The notes beneath the pieces are model-generated. The model saw only the letters and a program-made list of their open reading frames with translations. It ran no database searches and had not been told where the DNA came from. From assembly GCF_030409325.1 (NCBI RefSeq), contig NZ_JAUFPR010000002.1, positions 620,001-684,000 of the forward strand: DNA of 64,000 nt. Reading direction: 5' to 3'. Made by a program: the position numbers and the translations under genes. The DNA is from Mucilaginibacter aquaedulcis. GTDB lineage: Bacteria; Bacteroidota; Bacteroidia; Sphingobacteriales; Sphingobacteriaceae. Shown here one piece after another: positions 8,820 through 19,132 of this stretch (positions are counted from its first letter, which is position 1; every line of letters begins with the position of its first letter).

Positions 8820-11768
8820 TTATAGTTTTCCTTGCAGTGTATAATTTATTCTACTTGCTTCTTTTTCTAATTGTATACGTGCATGATCAGGTCTGCTACC
8901 ATCTTCGTCATAAACAATCAGTTCATTTATTCCTGCTTTTAACCAGCATTCGGGTATATACATGCCTATATTACCAATTTTTTCAGGATAGCGACCAAGA
9001 TTATGACCGTTTACCCATACCGATCCATGGCCTAAACCACTGGTATGTACGCGCCAGATTAAGTGCTTGCCTTTTATTTGAGGTGCAGTAAATTGCGAAC
9101 GATAAAACTGAGGCCCATCAAAATTTTCGCCCGGTAAAAGTTTATTCCAGCCATCATTTTTAAATGGATCACCGGGACCGCCAAACATTTTCCAACCATT
9201 CAATATCATCGCATCACCTATACTGTTAATTTTTACCGGCTGATCAATTCCGCCTTCGTTCGAATAATTTTCGACAAACAGGGTTAATGTTATTGGCTTT
9301 TGAAGATCGACCAAGTCCGTAACCTCAACGGTAAATGGTGAATTCCAGCCTCTGTGCATTGCTGCCCGCTTTCCATTAATAAATACAGTAGCATCTTCAT
9401 CTACGCTCCTGAAATTAATAATCAGTTTAGATGGTTTGCCATCCTGAACTGGAATAACCGTTTGAAACCAGCCGAAGCCTTCCTGTTTGTTAAATACATC
9501 ATCGCCTATCTTATATTTTTGCCGATGTGTGGTATCAAACACTGGAATGGCGTTCTCTTTATCCGTGATTTTATTGGCCTTGATAAAATACCAATTACTG
9601 GTTTCGGATATAAAAGGGCCGCCTTTCTTGAGCAAAACCTGTCCCGATAATCCCTTTTTATCCACATCGGTAATTGGGCCCATGTAGGCAGCCAGTTTGT
9701 CCCGACCATCATGAGCGGTAAATACCGCCATTGTATGTGGCCCTTTTTCAAGCTCAAAAGTTACTTCTCCATCACGTACTTTCCAATTAATAACTTTTTT
9801 TCCATCAATGAAGGCTGTCGCACGATCACCTCCATCAACCTGCATGGTATATTTTCCTGATGAGGAAATGTTTAATTTAGTACGATACCAGGCATCGGAT
9901 GTGAGATTACCATCAATACCCATTTGCTGTGGATTGGTTGAGGTATACCAGTCTTGGTCATTATAACGTGGGTTAGCATATACAGAAGCGTTTTTACGCT
10001 GCCAAGGCGATAAATCAACAGTTGAGTCTTTACTTGTATCTGATTGATTGACAGCATTTAATAACAAAGATCTATTTTCTGTATACAACCAGCACTGACC
10101 ATCATTTCCTGACTTTAAAGGATATTCTGCTTTTAGAAGTAACTGTTTATCATGTACCTGAATTTTGCCCAAATATGAAGGGCCTGTAACAATGGCGTTT
10201 AAATCCGGTTGCTCTGTAAGCCAGGTTTTATCCATGTGTTGCGCATCCATAACTAAAATACGTACGCGCTGACCAGATACCTGAAAGGTATATTCATCAG
10301 GTTTCATACATTGTTTCGATACGGTTTTGAAACTCAGATTCCCATCAGATAATTTAAATGCAGTATTACCTTTAGTTAGGGTTGGCTTTCCTTTTATTTG
10401 AAAGTAAAGGGTTGTTTGTTTACCTTTTGATGCCTCTACCAAAATAGTTGTAGTATTGCCCTGTTTTACCAAACCATATATACGACTTAGCGACCAGTTA
10501 ATAGTTATTAAATTGTTTATAACATAGTTATGAACCAGCGGATATATTTCCCCTGGTGCTAAAGTGATATTGAAAGCAGGTATCCCGCTAGCCACATTAA
10601 TAGTTGATATATGATTACTTTTACCAGAGTTATCCAAAAATATCAGGTCACCAGCTATGGCTGAACGGGCTGTTATTTTCAAATTACTATCAGCGGCAGC
10701 TATTTTTTTATATGAGGCGGTAGCATCAGTACTGTTTTCTAATATATCCTGAAAACTGCGGGCAAATATAGCAGCACGCTTAAAACCAAAATAGATTGGC
10801 CGCAAATCACCGGCTTGCCCCACAGCCGCACCGTAATCATACGATGCTGCGTCTTCGTCATTGTTAGTATACCCGAAGTTTGATCCGCCATGCGCCATAT
10901 AATAATTATAACCGCCACCGCCATGCGCAATTATTTTCCAGGTGCGTCTTGCATAAACCGCAGAATCCGTCGGCTTTGCGCCATACTGCGAATACCAAAC
11001 ACTCCAAAACTCAGTGGAAAACCAAGGATTTGGTCGCTTTGGGTCATCCAGAGAATCATTGCCAGCGGGGTCTGTAGCATGGTGAAGTCCACTAAAAAAG
11101 TATGGCACCTGCATTCCTAAATCCAGCGCTTTACTTTGAAGGCGTTTAAAATAATTATCGGGCATTACAGTTCCCCAACCATTATTATGCTCGTTTTCAA
11201 GCTGAATCAAAATTACCGGGCCACCTTTGTTTATCTGCTGATTAAAAACCACAGGCAGAAGTTTATCAAAAAAGCGATCTACATATTTTTCAAATTCAGC
11301 ATTATCTTCCCTTACACGTACACCGGGTTTAAATTTAAGCCATAAAGGGTAGCCGCCTAAATCCCATTCAGCACAATAATATGGGCCAACTCGAACAATG
11401 GCATACATGCCCAATTCTTTCACCGTGTTTAAAAATACATTCAGATCGTGATCACCGGCAAAATCAAACTTTCCTTCCTGTGGTTCGTGAATATTCCAGA
11501 AGGTATATACTTCCACACAATTGAATCCTGCACGTTTTAAGCGCAAAAGTCTATCGTACCAAAGCTGGCGTGGTATCCTTGCATACTCCAACCCAGCAGA
11601 TGCTAGAAAGGTGCGCTTACCATTAATTAAAAAGCCTTTTTTATCAAAATCTATATAGGTTTTTGCTACTTCATGAGCTGGAAAAATATAATCATTAATA
11701 GCCTGACTATAACAATTGTTAAAACGAATTACAAGCGATAATACTACGAAGAAAATGCGCCTGCTCAT
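8820..11768 (-). CDS. GH35 beta-galactosidase
   Basis: A 982-aa exported glycosidase with a short signal sequence (about residues 1-22). The GH35 TIM barrel occupies roughly residues 35-370: GGPVILIQLENEHN at 182-195 is the family signature, with Glu193 as likely acid/base, and STEFW with Glu253 as likely nucleophile. YNYYMAHGGSNFG near residue 290 is a further GH35 block. The rest is beta-sandwich and jellyroll sequence typical of long bacterial GH35 enzymes. It should remove terminal beta-galactose (beta-1,3/1,4/1,6 not distinguishable). Its start overlaps the GH89 stop by one base, so the two are co-translated. It lies in the PUL operon and acts in the periplasm or at the surface. Confidence 0.9.
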   Translation of the reverse strand: MSRRIFFVVLSLVIRFNNCYSQAINDYIFPAHEVAKTYIDFDKKGFLINGKRTFLASAGLEYARIPRQLWYDRLLRLKRAGFNCVEVYTFWNIHEPQEGKFDFAGDHDLNVFLNTVKELGMYAIVRVGPYYCAEWDLGGYPLWLKFKPGVRVREDNAEFEKYVDRFFDKLLPVVFNQQINKGGPVILIQLENEHNNGWGTVMPDNYFKRLQSKALDLGMQVPYFFSGLHHATDPAGNDSLDDPKRPNPWFSTEFWSVWYSQYGAKPTDSAVYARRTWKIIAHGGGGYNYYMAHGGSNFGYTNNDEDAASYDYGAAVGQAGDLRPIYFGFKRAAIFARSFQDILENSTDATASYKKIAAADSNLKITARSAIAGDLIFLDNSGKSNHISTINVASGIPAFNITLAPGEIYPLVHNYVINNLITINWSLSRIYGLVKQGNTTTILVEASKGKQTTLYFQIKGKPTLTKGNTAFKLSDGNLSFKTVSKQCMKPDEYTFQVSGQRVRILVMDAQHMDKTWLTEQPDLNAIVTGPSYLGKIQVHDKQLLLKAEYPLKSGNDGQCWLYTENRSLLLNAVNQSDTSKDSTVDLSPWQRKNASVYANPRYNDQDWYTSTNPQQMGIDGNLTSDAWYRTKLNISSSGKYTMQVDGGDRATAFIDGKKVINWKVRDGEVTFELEKGPHTMAVFTAHDGRDKLAAYMGPITDVDKKGLSGQVLLKKGGPFISETSNWYFIKANKITDKENAIPVFDTTHRQKYKIGDDVFNKQEGFGWFQTVIPVQDGKPSKLIINFRSVDEDATVFINGKRAAMHRGWNSPFTVEVTDLVDLQKPITLTLFVENYSNEGGIDQPVKINSIGDAMILNGWKMFGGPGDPFKNDGWNKLLPGENFDGPQFYRSQFTAPQIKGKHLIWRVHTSGLGHGSVWVNGHNLGRYPEKIGNIGMYIPECWLKAGINELIVYDEDGSRPDHARIQLEKEASRINYTLQGKL

Positions 11769-13972
11769 TATTGTTGGCTATAGGTTTGTTCAATTACACT
11801 ATGATATTTCTCAAACAGCTGCCTGGCCTTATCTACCGGATTACCATTAACAGTATTAGGATATGCATTGTCATGTTTATTAACCCATTGCCATTCCCAG
11901 TCTTTTACATGTTTATCAAACTCCTGATCATCAAATTCGCTTCCCGAAGAAAGAGATTTATCCAATTGAGCAAAATACATAGCCCAGCGCGGTTTATAAT
12001 AACCTTTTATTAAACCAGCCCATTGACGGTTAGAATACTCGCGCAAGCCACTTTCCTTATCCCCCCAAAGAGTAACCAGATCACGGGCGTTAAATTCATA
12101 TAAATTCTTTTCTTTTTCAGTAACACCATTAGCACGAGCCTCACTGATCCACTTACCCAATAAAAAGTCTTTCCGGGTGCTTAGCAAGGCATCCATATCA
12201 TCCATCAGCTGTAAAAACTGTTCGCTGTATTGTTTAAAGCCCGCTTTATCTTTACTTAAATAAGCTGATGCCATTTTTTGTTGCAGCGGATTTGCATAAT
12301 TTGCCAATACCTGCCTGGTAACATCAACCAGATCATATTGAAAACCGTCACTTTGTTTCAGACTGTCTGATGCCTGAATAAATAACTCCCAAGCCTTGGC
12401 CAATTGCGCAGGATCATAATCAAGTTTGGTTAATACCCTATCAATGCTTTTTTTCAGGGTAGGCCGGGCCACAATGATAGACTCCTGCCCCCCTTCAGTT
12501 AAACCACCGGAATAAACAGTATTCAGGAGAATATGCCAGGCGTCATTTATCTGATCGTTGCTTCGACCGTAGCGTCTTTGTGCATAGTTGACGAGCCATT
12601 TGTCGGCATCAATCGGGGTATCAGTCCATACGTTTTCGAGCATTAAGGCAAACAGTGCCGGGTTCTGTTCAATACCTTCGGGAGTAACACCTATACCACG
12701 CATATTTTTTGATTCCGGATCGTGCAGGGCAATAGCCGGATCAGCAGCCACATGACGCATGCGACCGAACAAACTGATATTACCACCAAAGTTTTGCAGC
12801 ATACTCCAAATCCATGGTTTGCCGTAGTAAGCCTCAGTACGATTCCAAACCGGGTGTGCGTCGCTATACAAATCTAAAACAATCATTTGCTCATTAGGTA
12901 CAGCGTTTAACAAGGCTTTTATTTGCTGTGGCTGCCAAAATTTGTTGTTGTAATGAAACATCCACCCTTGCATTACCCATACGGCTTTGGGGTCGGCAGC
13001 CGCCATAGAATTAAATACCTTTTTACTCATGCCATCCAGATAGGTAGAATCATTAGTTGGAGGAACATTCTCGTTAAAGGTATCGGCGGAATACAGGTGA
13101 TCTGTACCAAACTCTTTAGTTTGAGCTTCTATATATTTTTTACCGATGGTTTCAAACATCGGATCATCAGGATCAAGGATATATACATCGGGAAACCCGG
13201 CATCCCAGTTGGTTTTTTTAACCTTTGCACCGGGGAATTTATCTTTAAATGAAGGTGGCACATGCCCTGTAAATGAAGACAATACGGGTTTCATGCCAAA
13301 TAAGCGTTCACGCTCTAATATTTTCTTTTGAAGTTCTTTATGCGAATCCATCCAATGCTGTGGCAACGGGCCGCCCCAGGCATCAATATTCCCCATCCAA
13401 AACCATGCAAAGTAAGCAGGGCCGCTAAAAAACTCATCAAGTTGCTTATCGGTAAAGCCCATGCTTTTGTAAACATTTTGCCACACGGCTTCTTCGCCTG
13501 TAATAGCCAAAGGCAGGTTAATACCATTCAGGGCCATCCAGTCAATTTCTTTTTGCCAGCGATCCCAATCCCACCAGGCCATGGAATAGTTATAGGTACA
13601 GTAGTTTAAATAATAACGATACTGATATGGTGTAACTTTGTGGATCAAACCTTTAACTATTGGCATTGTAGCCGGTAATTTAAGATTTGTACCATTCCAG
13701 CCGATATCGCAAAAGCAATAATTTTTTAAATAGTAATTTAATGCGGATGCTATAGAAAGGCCATTATTGCCCCGAAGAACAATTTTACCATCCTTATTAT
13801 CGAGCTCAAAAACATCTTTACCATTTTGCTGCGGAATTGCTTCTACTATAAACAAATTGCCTTTACCGGGTATAACCCTTTCAATAAAATCTGCAGAAGC
13901 CTTCTGATCTACCTGGGCACCGGCCTTGAACCCGGTTAACAAAACAATAAGTACAAGCAAGCAATTTTTCAT
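11768..13972 (-). CDS. GH89 alpha-N-acetylglucosaminidase (NAGLU family)
   Basis: A 734-aa exported enzyme with signal peptide 1-20. It is collinear with NAGLU proteins: N-terminal alpha/beta domain, then NYCTYNYSMAWWDWDRW (about 123-139), INLPLAITGEEAVWQ (151-165), the acid/base block ADTFNEN with Glu301 and the nucleophile block TPEGIEQNP with Glu432. The 131-residue spacing of these Glu residues is close to human NAGLU (Glu316/Glu446), which supports an intact active site. It hydrolyses terminal alpha-GlcNAc, found in heparan sulfate and in GlcNAc-alpha-1,4-Gal mucin caps. It is the first enzyme gene after SusD, 126 bases downstream, and is followed by GH35 with a one-base overlap. Confidence 0.92.
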   Translation of the reverse strand: MKNCLLVLIVLLTGFKAGAQVDQKASADFIERVIPGKGNLFIVEAIPQQNGKDVFELDNKDGKIVLRGNNGLSIASALNYYLKNYCFCDIGWNGTNLKLPATMPIVKGLIHKVTPYQYRYYLNYCTYNYSMAWWDWDRWQKEIDWMALNGINLPLAITGEEAVWQNVYKSMGFTDKQLDEFFSGPAYFAWFWMGNIDAWGGPLPQHWMDSHKELQKKILERERLFGMKPVLSSFTGHVPPSFKDKFPGAKVKKTNWDAGFPDVYILDPDDPMFETIGKKYIEAQTKEFGTDHLYSADTFNENVPPTNDSTYLDGMSKKVFNSMAAADPKAVWVMQGWMFHYNNKFWQPQQIKALLNAVPNEQMIVLDLYSDAHPVWNRTEAYYGKPWIWSMLQNFGGNISLFGRMRHVAADPAIALHDPESKNMRGIGVTPEGIEQNPALFALMLENVWTDTPIDADKWLVNYAQRRYGRSNDQINDAWHILLNTVYSGGLTEGGQESIIVARPTLKKSIDRVLTKLDYDPAQLAKAWELFIQASDSLKQSDGFQYDLVDVTRQVLANYANPLQQKMASAYLSKDKAGFKQYSEQFLQLMDDMDALLSTRKDFLLGKWISEARANGVTEKEKNLYEFNARDLVTLWGDKESGLREYSNRQWAGLIKGYYKPRWAMYFAQLDKSLSSGSEFDDQEFDKHVKDWEWQWVNKHDNAYPNTVNGNPVDKARQLFEKYHSVIEQTYSQQ

Positions 13973-14098
13973 TTATATAACGATGGATTAAGATGTATAA
14001 TGAAGATTAACGAAAAATACAAACCGCCGACAATCAGAAAAATACATTTTCCAAAGGAAATTTCAGATCCTGATTGCCGGCAGTTATTTTATCATCAA

Positions 14099-15574
14099 TT
14101 AAAAGTTTGGATTCTGCTTTAAAACACCTTTACTTTTATCAATTTCTACCTGAGGGATTGGGTAGTAGTAATGCTTAGGGCGAACGAAAACAACATTCTT
14201 ATTTTTATCGATCGGAGCTTTTGATACCGGGGAGTTATAAATAGCTGCAATATCAACTATTTTATCCTTATCCCAGCGCATCAGATCCTGATGGCGCTCA
14301 CCCTCACCTGCCAGCTCTACACGGCGTTCATGAATCAACTCCTTCATACCAGCACCCGAAACCGGAGGTAATGAAGCTGAAGCGCGGTGCCTGATTTGAT
14401 TGATCAATGCGTCGCCTGCTCCTGCTCCTTGTGTACGGATCAAGGCTTCAGCAACCAATAGGTAAATATCTGCCGAACGCATTAATGGTACTGCAAAGGT
14501 ATGATCAACACCACCACCTGAATTTGCAGGGTTAAATACAGCATATTTGCGGAAAGCGAAACCTGTTGCAGAAAGGTCTGACGTAAAAGTTGTTAAGCCA
14601 TTTCCATCACCAATATCAATCTTATCTCCAACGCTTAAAAGTGTGGCTTGTTTTCTGGGATCATTAGCTTCAAACTCATCAGATAAGCCTTGTAATGGTT
14701 GACTAAAACCATACCCACCCCACGGACGTGGAATGTAATAAACAGTAAAGTCGTTTTGGATTACGTTTTGTATTGCCTGTATAGATAGCAATAACTCGGT
14801 ACTGTTTTCATTTGCACGGGTAAAGTTGTCCTGGTAATTAGGTGCCAGGGCGTAGTTAGCATTTGATATTACCTGTTGTCCTGTAGCTATTGCTTCTGGA
14901 AATTTTTCCCAGTACATATATAGCTTAGTTAATAATCCTAATGCCGTACCCTTACTTACACGACCACGATCTGCAGGGCCATAGCTTTCAGGAAGTAGAT
15001 CAATAGCTTGTTTTAAATCTGATTCAATTTGTTTACGTACATCTTCAATTGAAGATTTTGGCACATTAAAGTTTTGTTTAGAATAATCGTCTTCGGTAAT
15101 GATAGGTACATCACCATAAATGACCATTAAACGCCAGTAACCAAAAGCTCTGAAAAAGTAAGCCTCACCTATGCTACGATTTTTTATAGCCGCATCTATG
15201 GCTGTAATTTTTGGTATATTTAAAATGCAGTTGGTAGAACGGTTAACTGTTTCATATTTCCATTTCCAGCTATAGTTAACCTGAGCATTTGATGCATCAT
15301 AAGTTAAGTTTTCAATAGCTTCGTCCTCACTATGGTCACCAGAGCGCCAGTAATCATCAGATGCCACATCAAAAGTGGTTTCGGCGTGAGCGATGTAATC
15401 CTCTCCCTCCAGTAAACTGTAAATACCGGTTATGGCATTTACAGCGTCTGCTTGATTCCTAAAATAGTTATCGGTATTGTAAACACCTTTTTGCTGCAGA
15501 TCAAGCGCTTTCTTGCAGCCTGTAGCTGATATTAATGCTATGGCTGCTATATATAGTAGTTTTTTTGATTTCAT
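14099..15574 (-). CDS. SusD/RagB-like outer-membrane glycan-binding lipoprotein
   Basis: A 491-aa lipoprotein. The N-terminus has a Lys-rich start, a hydrophobic stretch and a lipobox ending SATGC near residue 20, so it should be exported and lipidated. The N-terminal half carries tetratricopeptide-like SusD helices (DNYFRNQADAVNAITGIY near 37, AYFFRAFGYWRLMVIYGDVP near 140). The C-terminal part has the SusD block ADIYLLVAEALIR, then IRHRASA, ELIHERRVELAGEG and RWDKDK. It captures oligosaccharide at the surface and closes over the SusC pore. It follows SusC with four bases between stop and start, the standard pair order. Confidence 0.95.
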   Translation of the reverse strand: MKSKKLLYIAAIALISATGCKKALDLQQKGVYNTDNYFRNQADAVNAITGIYSLLEGEDYIAHAETTFDVASDDYWRSGDHSEDEAIENLTYDASNAQVNYSWKWKYETVNRSTNCILNIPKITAIDAAIKNRSIGEAYFFRAFGYWRLMVIYGDVPIITEDDYSKQNFNVPKSSIEDVRKQIESDLKQAIDLLPESYGPADRGRVSKGTALGLLTKLYMYWEKFPEAIATGQQVISNANYALAPNYQDNFTRANENSTELLLSIQAIQNVIQNDFTVYYIPRPWGGYGFSQPLQGLSDEFEANDPRKQATLLSVGDKIDIGDGNGLTTFTSDLSATGFAFRKYAVFNPANSGGGVDHTFAVPLMRSADIYLLVAEALIRTQGAGAGDALINQIRHRASASLPPVSGAGMKELIHERRVELAGEGERHQDLMRWDKDKIVDIAAIYNSPVSKAPIDKNKNVVFVRPKHYYYPIPQVEIDKSKGVLKQNPNF

Positions 15575-15578
15575 GGCG

Positions 15579-18500
15579 TTATAATTTTGCTGTTATACCA
15601 AAAGTTATTGTACGTACAGAAGGATACTGGGCTACATCCACACCTCTTTGTCTGTTGCCATCTGTATAACCCAACTCAGGTGTGTAGCCTTTGTAATTGG
15701 TTATAAAAAACACATTTTGACCAGATGCATATATCCTTACACTGCTTAACGCTGCTTTTTTAACCCAGTTTGAAGGCAATGTATAACCAAGTGTCACATT
15801 GCGAAGGCTGAAATAATTGCCACTTTCAACAAACAGATCTGAAGTACGGTAGTTATCATTTGCACGATCGAGGGTCATCCTCGGAATAGTATTGCTGGTA
15901 CCGGGTCCGGTCCAGCGGCCCAATGTTTCGGCATACAAGTTAAATGGATAAGTTGGGTCGATGCCCTGCATCCTGTCTGCGTTATAGAGGCTCACACCAA
16001 ATACACCGGTAAAGTTTGCAGAAAGGTCAAAACCTTTATAAGAAACACTACCTTGTAAGCCTGCTGTTACATTCGGGTTAGGATTACCGAGATTAGTACG
16101 GTCATTACCATCAATTAAGCCGTTGCCGTCCAAATCAAGGAAACGCACATCGCCAGGCTTGATATTTCCTTTGCGAGGGTCGTTTTTCAGAGCCGGATCA
16201 TTATCAATATCTGCCTGAGTTTGGTATAAACCATTGGTTTTCCATCCATAGAATGATGCGATAGGTTGTCCTTGATACGTTCTGGATATCTCCTGGCTCG
16301 AACGACCGTAAACTACGGAACCAATAAATGTGCCTGGCCCGTTAAGCTGAGTAACTTTATTTTTGATAAATGAAGCGTTTGCACCAACCGAAAACTTCAC
16401 CTTATCCCCTCCCTGGTAGTTTATTTCAGCTTCAACACCTTTATTGTTCATGGTGCCTATATTCTGATCAGGAATTGTAACCAAACCGGTTGTACCCACT
16501 ACTGGTGGTGGTATTAACATATCTTTGGTGTTTTTATTAAAGTAAGTTACTGTAGTATTCAATTGATTATTCAAGAAACCTGCCTCTAAACTAACATTAG
16601 CCATTGATGCCCGTTCCCAGGTAATGTTCGGATTGGCAATCCTTGTAATTGCTGAACCACTTACCCCATTACCGCCAAATGCATAGCCACCATTACCATA
16701 AGTGTTATTTATCTGTATAATGTTAACGTATTGAAAAGGATCAACATTCTGGTTTCCTAACTCGCCCCAACCTCCTGATAGTTTCAGGTTGCTGATCCAA
16801 CTGATATTTTTGATAAATTCCTCGTTCGATAATCGCCAGCCTAATGAGAAAGCAGGGAAATAACCCCATTTCTTTCCATCAGCAAATTTCGACGAACCAT
16901 CTGCACGGAAAGTTACCGTAGCCAGGAATCGTCCGTCATAGTCGTAAAAAGCACGTCCGAAGCCTGATTCAAGTGAATAGAGGTCAGGTATCACATTAGA
17001 GTTAAATTGCTGTGTTCCGTTGTTAAGGAAACGTTGATCTATATCAGTATCGTCATATCCTGATCTTGAAGCGTTAAAACCATATTCTTTGAAATTTTGA
17101 TAAGAGAAACCACCTGTTAATGTTAAATGGTGCTTACCAAAGGTTTTATCATATGTTAAAAACGACTCAAGTAATTGTGATGATAATTCACCTTCACTTT
17201 GAGTTAAAGTAGATGTTGGATTTTGACGCGCCTGATTTACATCGGCTATACCAAAGTTATAACCTCGGTTAATAGTACCGTCAAACGCATAGTTAACCCT
17301 AAGCTTCAATTCTTTTAAGAAAGATATCTCTGCAAAGGCGTTAATTAATGCTCTGTATTTTTTAGCATAACGATCAGTTTCCTGAATAGTGGCGTAAGGA
17401 CTGTTAATATCTCCAAGCTGATTTGCAAATGCTTTTGAAGTACCAAACGTACCATCAGGGTTAACCAAAGGTATAGCCGGGTTAAAACGCAATGCAGAAA
17501 AAACAAGACCAGTTTGCGAACTTTGTGTATCAAAACCGTTATTATCGGCATAAGTTAGCTGCACGTTTTCGCCCAATTTAAACCATGACTTCACTTTGTG
17601 CTCTGAATTGATCCTTAAACTGTAACGTTTAAAGTCGCTCTTATCAATTATGCCTTTTTCGTTATAAATTGAAGTTGAGAAATAATAGTTAGATACATCG
17701 TTACCGCCTTGTATATTAACATCGCCATTGGTTACATGGCCGGTTCCTAATATGGCACGCTGCCAGTCGGTTCTTTGGGTAGCATAATAATTATCATTCC
17801 AGGGCTCCCCTATATCAGCGCCATCATTAGCATAGCGTTCTCTCTTTAAATCATACAATTGAGGTGCTGTCAATAGTTTGATATATTTGGTTGAATTTGA
17901 AAAGCCATTGTAAAAGTTAACCGTGGTACCCAGTTTTTGATTATATGTTCCCTTTTTGGTTGTTACTAAAACCACACCATTTGCAGCCCTTGTACCATAG
18001 ATTGCACTTGCAGAAGCATCTTTCAAAATATCAACCGATGCAATATCATTAGGGTTAATGTCACTTAGCGCGTCTGGGTTACTTGTAGGTACACCATCAA
18101 TAACCACAAGCGGATTAGCGTCGTTTAAAGTACCTGTTCCCCTGATGCGGATGCTTGGGGCCGTTCCCGGAGAACCATCATTACGTACAATGTTCACACC
18201 ACTCGCCCGGCCGGTAAGAGCCTGAGCCGCACTACTCACTGGTTGATTTTGCAAGTCAGCACCTTTAACGCTGGCTACAGAGCCCGTCAAATCTACTTTT
18301 TTACTGGTACCGTACCCCACGACAACCACTTCATTCAAAGCCGAAGGCAAAGCCTCCATGGTAATGGTTAAGCTTTTATTACCTGCAATAGGAACTATCT
18401 TTTTGGCGTAACCAATGTAGGTTAGTTCCAGCACGCCATTATCTGGCGCGTTGATGCTAAAGCTACCGTTAATATCTGTAGTAATACCCACATTGGTACC

Positions 18501-18947
18501 CTGCAGCTTAACACTCACTCCTATAAGTGGTTCTCCTGTTTTGTCAATTACCTTGCCTTTGATGATTACCTGCCTGTTGGCATCATCCTGGTTTGAGATG
18601 ATCACAACATTATCATCGGCCATTTTATAAGCCAGCTTATCATCAATAAGAGTATTGAGTATTTGATCTATGGTTGCATCTTTTACATCAAGATCAACCT
18701 TACCCAGTTTTTTAATAGAAGAATAATTGTAAAAGAACCGGTAATCACTTTGTTTTTGAATTTTAGTTAATATGCTGCTTACCTCGGCTTGTTTTACACT
18801 CAGTGTAAATTTCTGTTGTGAGTATACTTTTGCCGAAACTTGCATGCATGTAACCAGAATTAGTAAAAAAACTGCTTTCATCAGCAAAATAACTTTTAGA
18901 CATACGGGGGCACCCTGAAGCGGAAAAACCCTTCTTGTTTTTTTCAT
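15579..18947 (-). CDS. SusC-like TonB-dependent outer-membrane transporter with STN domain
   Basis: A 1122-aa protein. After a signal peptide (about residues 20-42) it has an STN domain (about 45-118), a carboxypeptidase-regulatory-like domain (about 128-198), a TonB plug (about 205-335, with VVVVGYGT and the SusC block RIRGTGTLNDANPLVVIDG) and a 22-strand-type barrel to the end. The STN domain marks the transducer class that signals to a FecR anti-sigma factor; FecR and an ECF sigma factor lie directly upstream. It imports the oligosaccharide made or bound at the surface. The 185-base gap to fecR suggests its own promoter, presumably driven by the sigma factor at 20310 (inference). Confidence 0.95.
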   Translation of the reverse strand: MKKTRRVFPLQGAPVCLKVILLMKAVFLLILVTCMQVSAKVYSQQKFTLSVKQAEVSSILTKIQKQSDYRFFYNYSSIKKLGKVDLDVKDATIDQILNTLIDDKLAYKMADDNVVIISNQDDANRQVIIKGKVIDKTGEPLIGVSVKLQGTNVGITTDINGSFSINAPDNGVLELTYIGYAKKIVPIAGNKSLTITMEALPSALNEVVVVGYGTSKKVDLTGSVASVKGADLQNQPVSSAAQALTGRASGVNIVRNDGSPGTAPSIRIRGTGTLNDANPLVVIDGVPTSNPDALSDINPNDIASVDILKDASASAIYGTRAANGVVLVTTKKGTYNQKLGTTVNFYNGFSNSTKYIKLLTAPQLYDLKRERYANDGADIGEPWNDNYYATQRTDWQRAILGTGHVTNGDVNIQGGNDVSNYYFSTSIYNEKGIIDKSDFKRYSLRINSEHKVKSWFKLGENVQLTYADNNGFDTQSSQTGLVFSALRFNPAIPLVNPDGTFGTSKAFANQLGDINSPYATIQETDRYAKKYRALINAFAEISFLKELKLRVNYAFDGTINRGYNFGIADVNQARQNPTSTLTQSEGELSSQLLESFLTYDKTFGKHHLTLTGGFSYQNFKEYGFNASRSGYDDTDIDQRFLNNGTQQFNSNVIPDLYSLESGFGRAFYDYDGRFLATVTFRADGSSKFADGKKWGYFPAFSLGWRLSNEEFIKNISWISNLKLSGGWGELGNQNVDPFQYVNIIQINNTYGNGGYAFGGNGVSGSAITRIANPNITWERASMANVSLEAGFLNNQLNTTVTYFNKNTKDMLIPPPVVGTTGLVTIPDQNIGTMNNKGVEAEINYQGGDKVKFSVGANASFIKNKVTQLNGPGTFIGSVVYGRSSQEISRTYQGQPIASFYGWKTNGLYQTQADIDNDPALKNDPRKGNIKPGDVRFLDLDGNGLIDGNDRTNLGNPNPNVTAGLQGSVSYKGFDLSANFTGVFGVSLYNADRMQGIDPTYPFNLYAETLGRWTGPGTSNTIPRMTLDRANDNYRTSDLFVESGNYFSLRNVTLGYTLPSNWVKKAALSSVRIYASGQNVFFITNYKGYTPELGYTDGNRQRGVDVAQYPSVRTITFGITAKL

Positions 18948-19031
18948 TACATTTGTTTTGAAAATTAATGGATAGAGTAAGTACTGTATTGCAACGCCTT
19001 ACTCTTATTAATAAATCCTATTTGTTTTTAC

Positions 19032-19054
19032 AGGGAGGAGTGCCAGCTCTTCCC
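19032..19054 (-). promoter_or_regulatory. Hairpin in the susC leader
   Basis: On the minus strand, AGGGAAGAG and CTCCTCCCT can pair around a CTGGCA loop (one internal mismatch), 85 bases before the SusC start. It has no strong U-tract, so it is not a classic terminator. It may be an mRNA leader structure. Read from complementarity only; no fold was computed. Confidence 0.25.
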
Positions 19055-19132
19055 TTGTTTACATTGGATATTCAGGAATCTGATAAGTAATGTTTCAATG
19101 TCATACGCATTTAGTTTTAGGGGTTAATTAAA

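Noticed and set aside
18948..19132. Riboswitch upstream of susC
   Set aside because: Only one imperfect hairpin is visible, with no conserved aptamer-like core. Regulation through sigma and FecR explains the operon.
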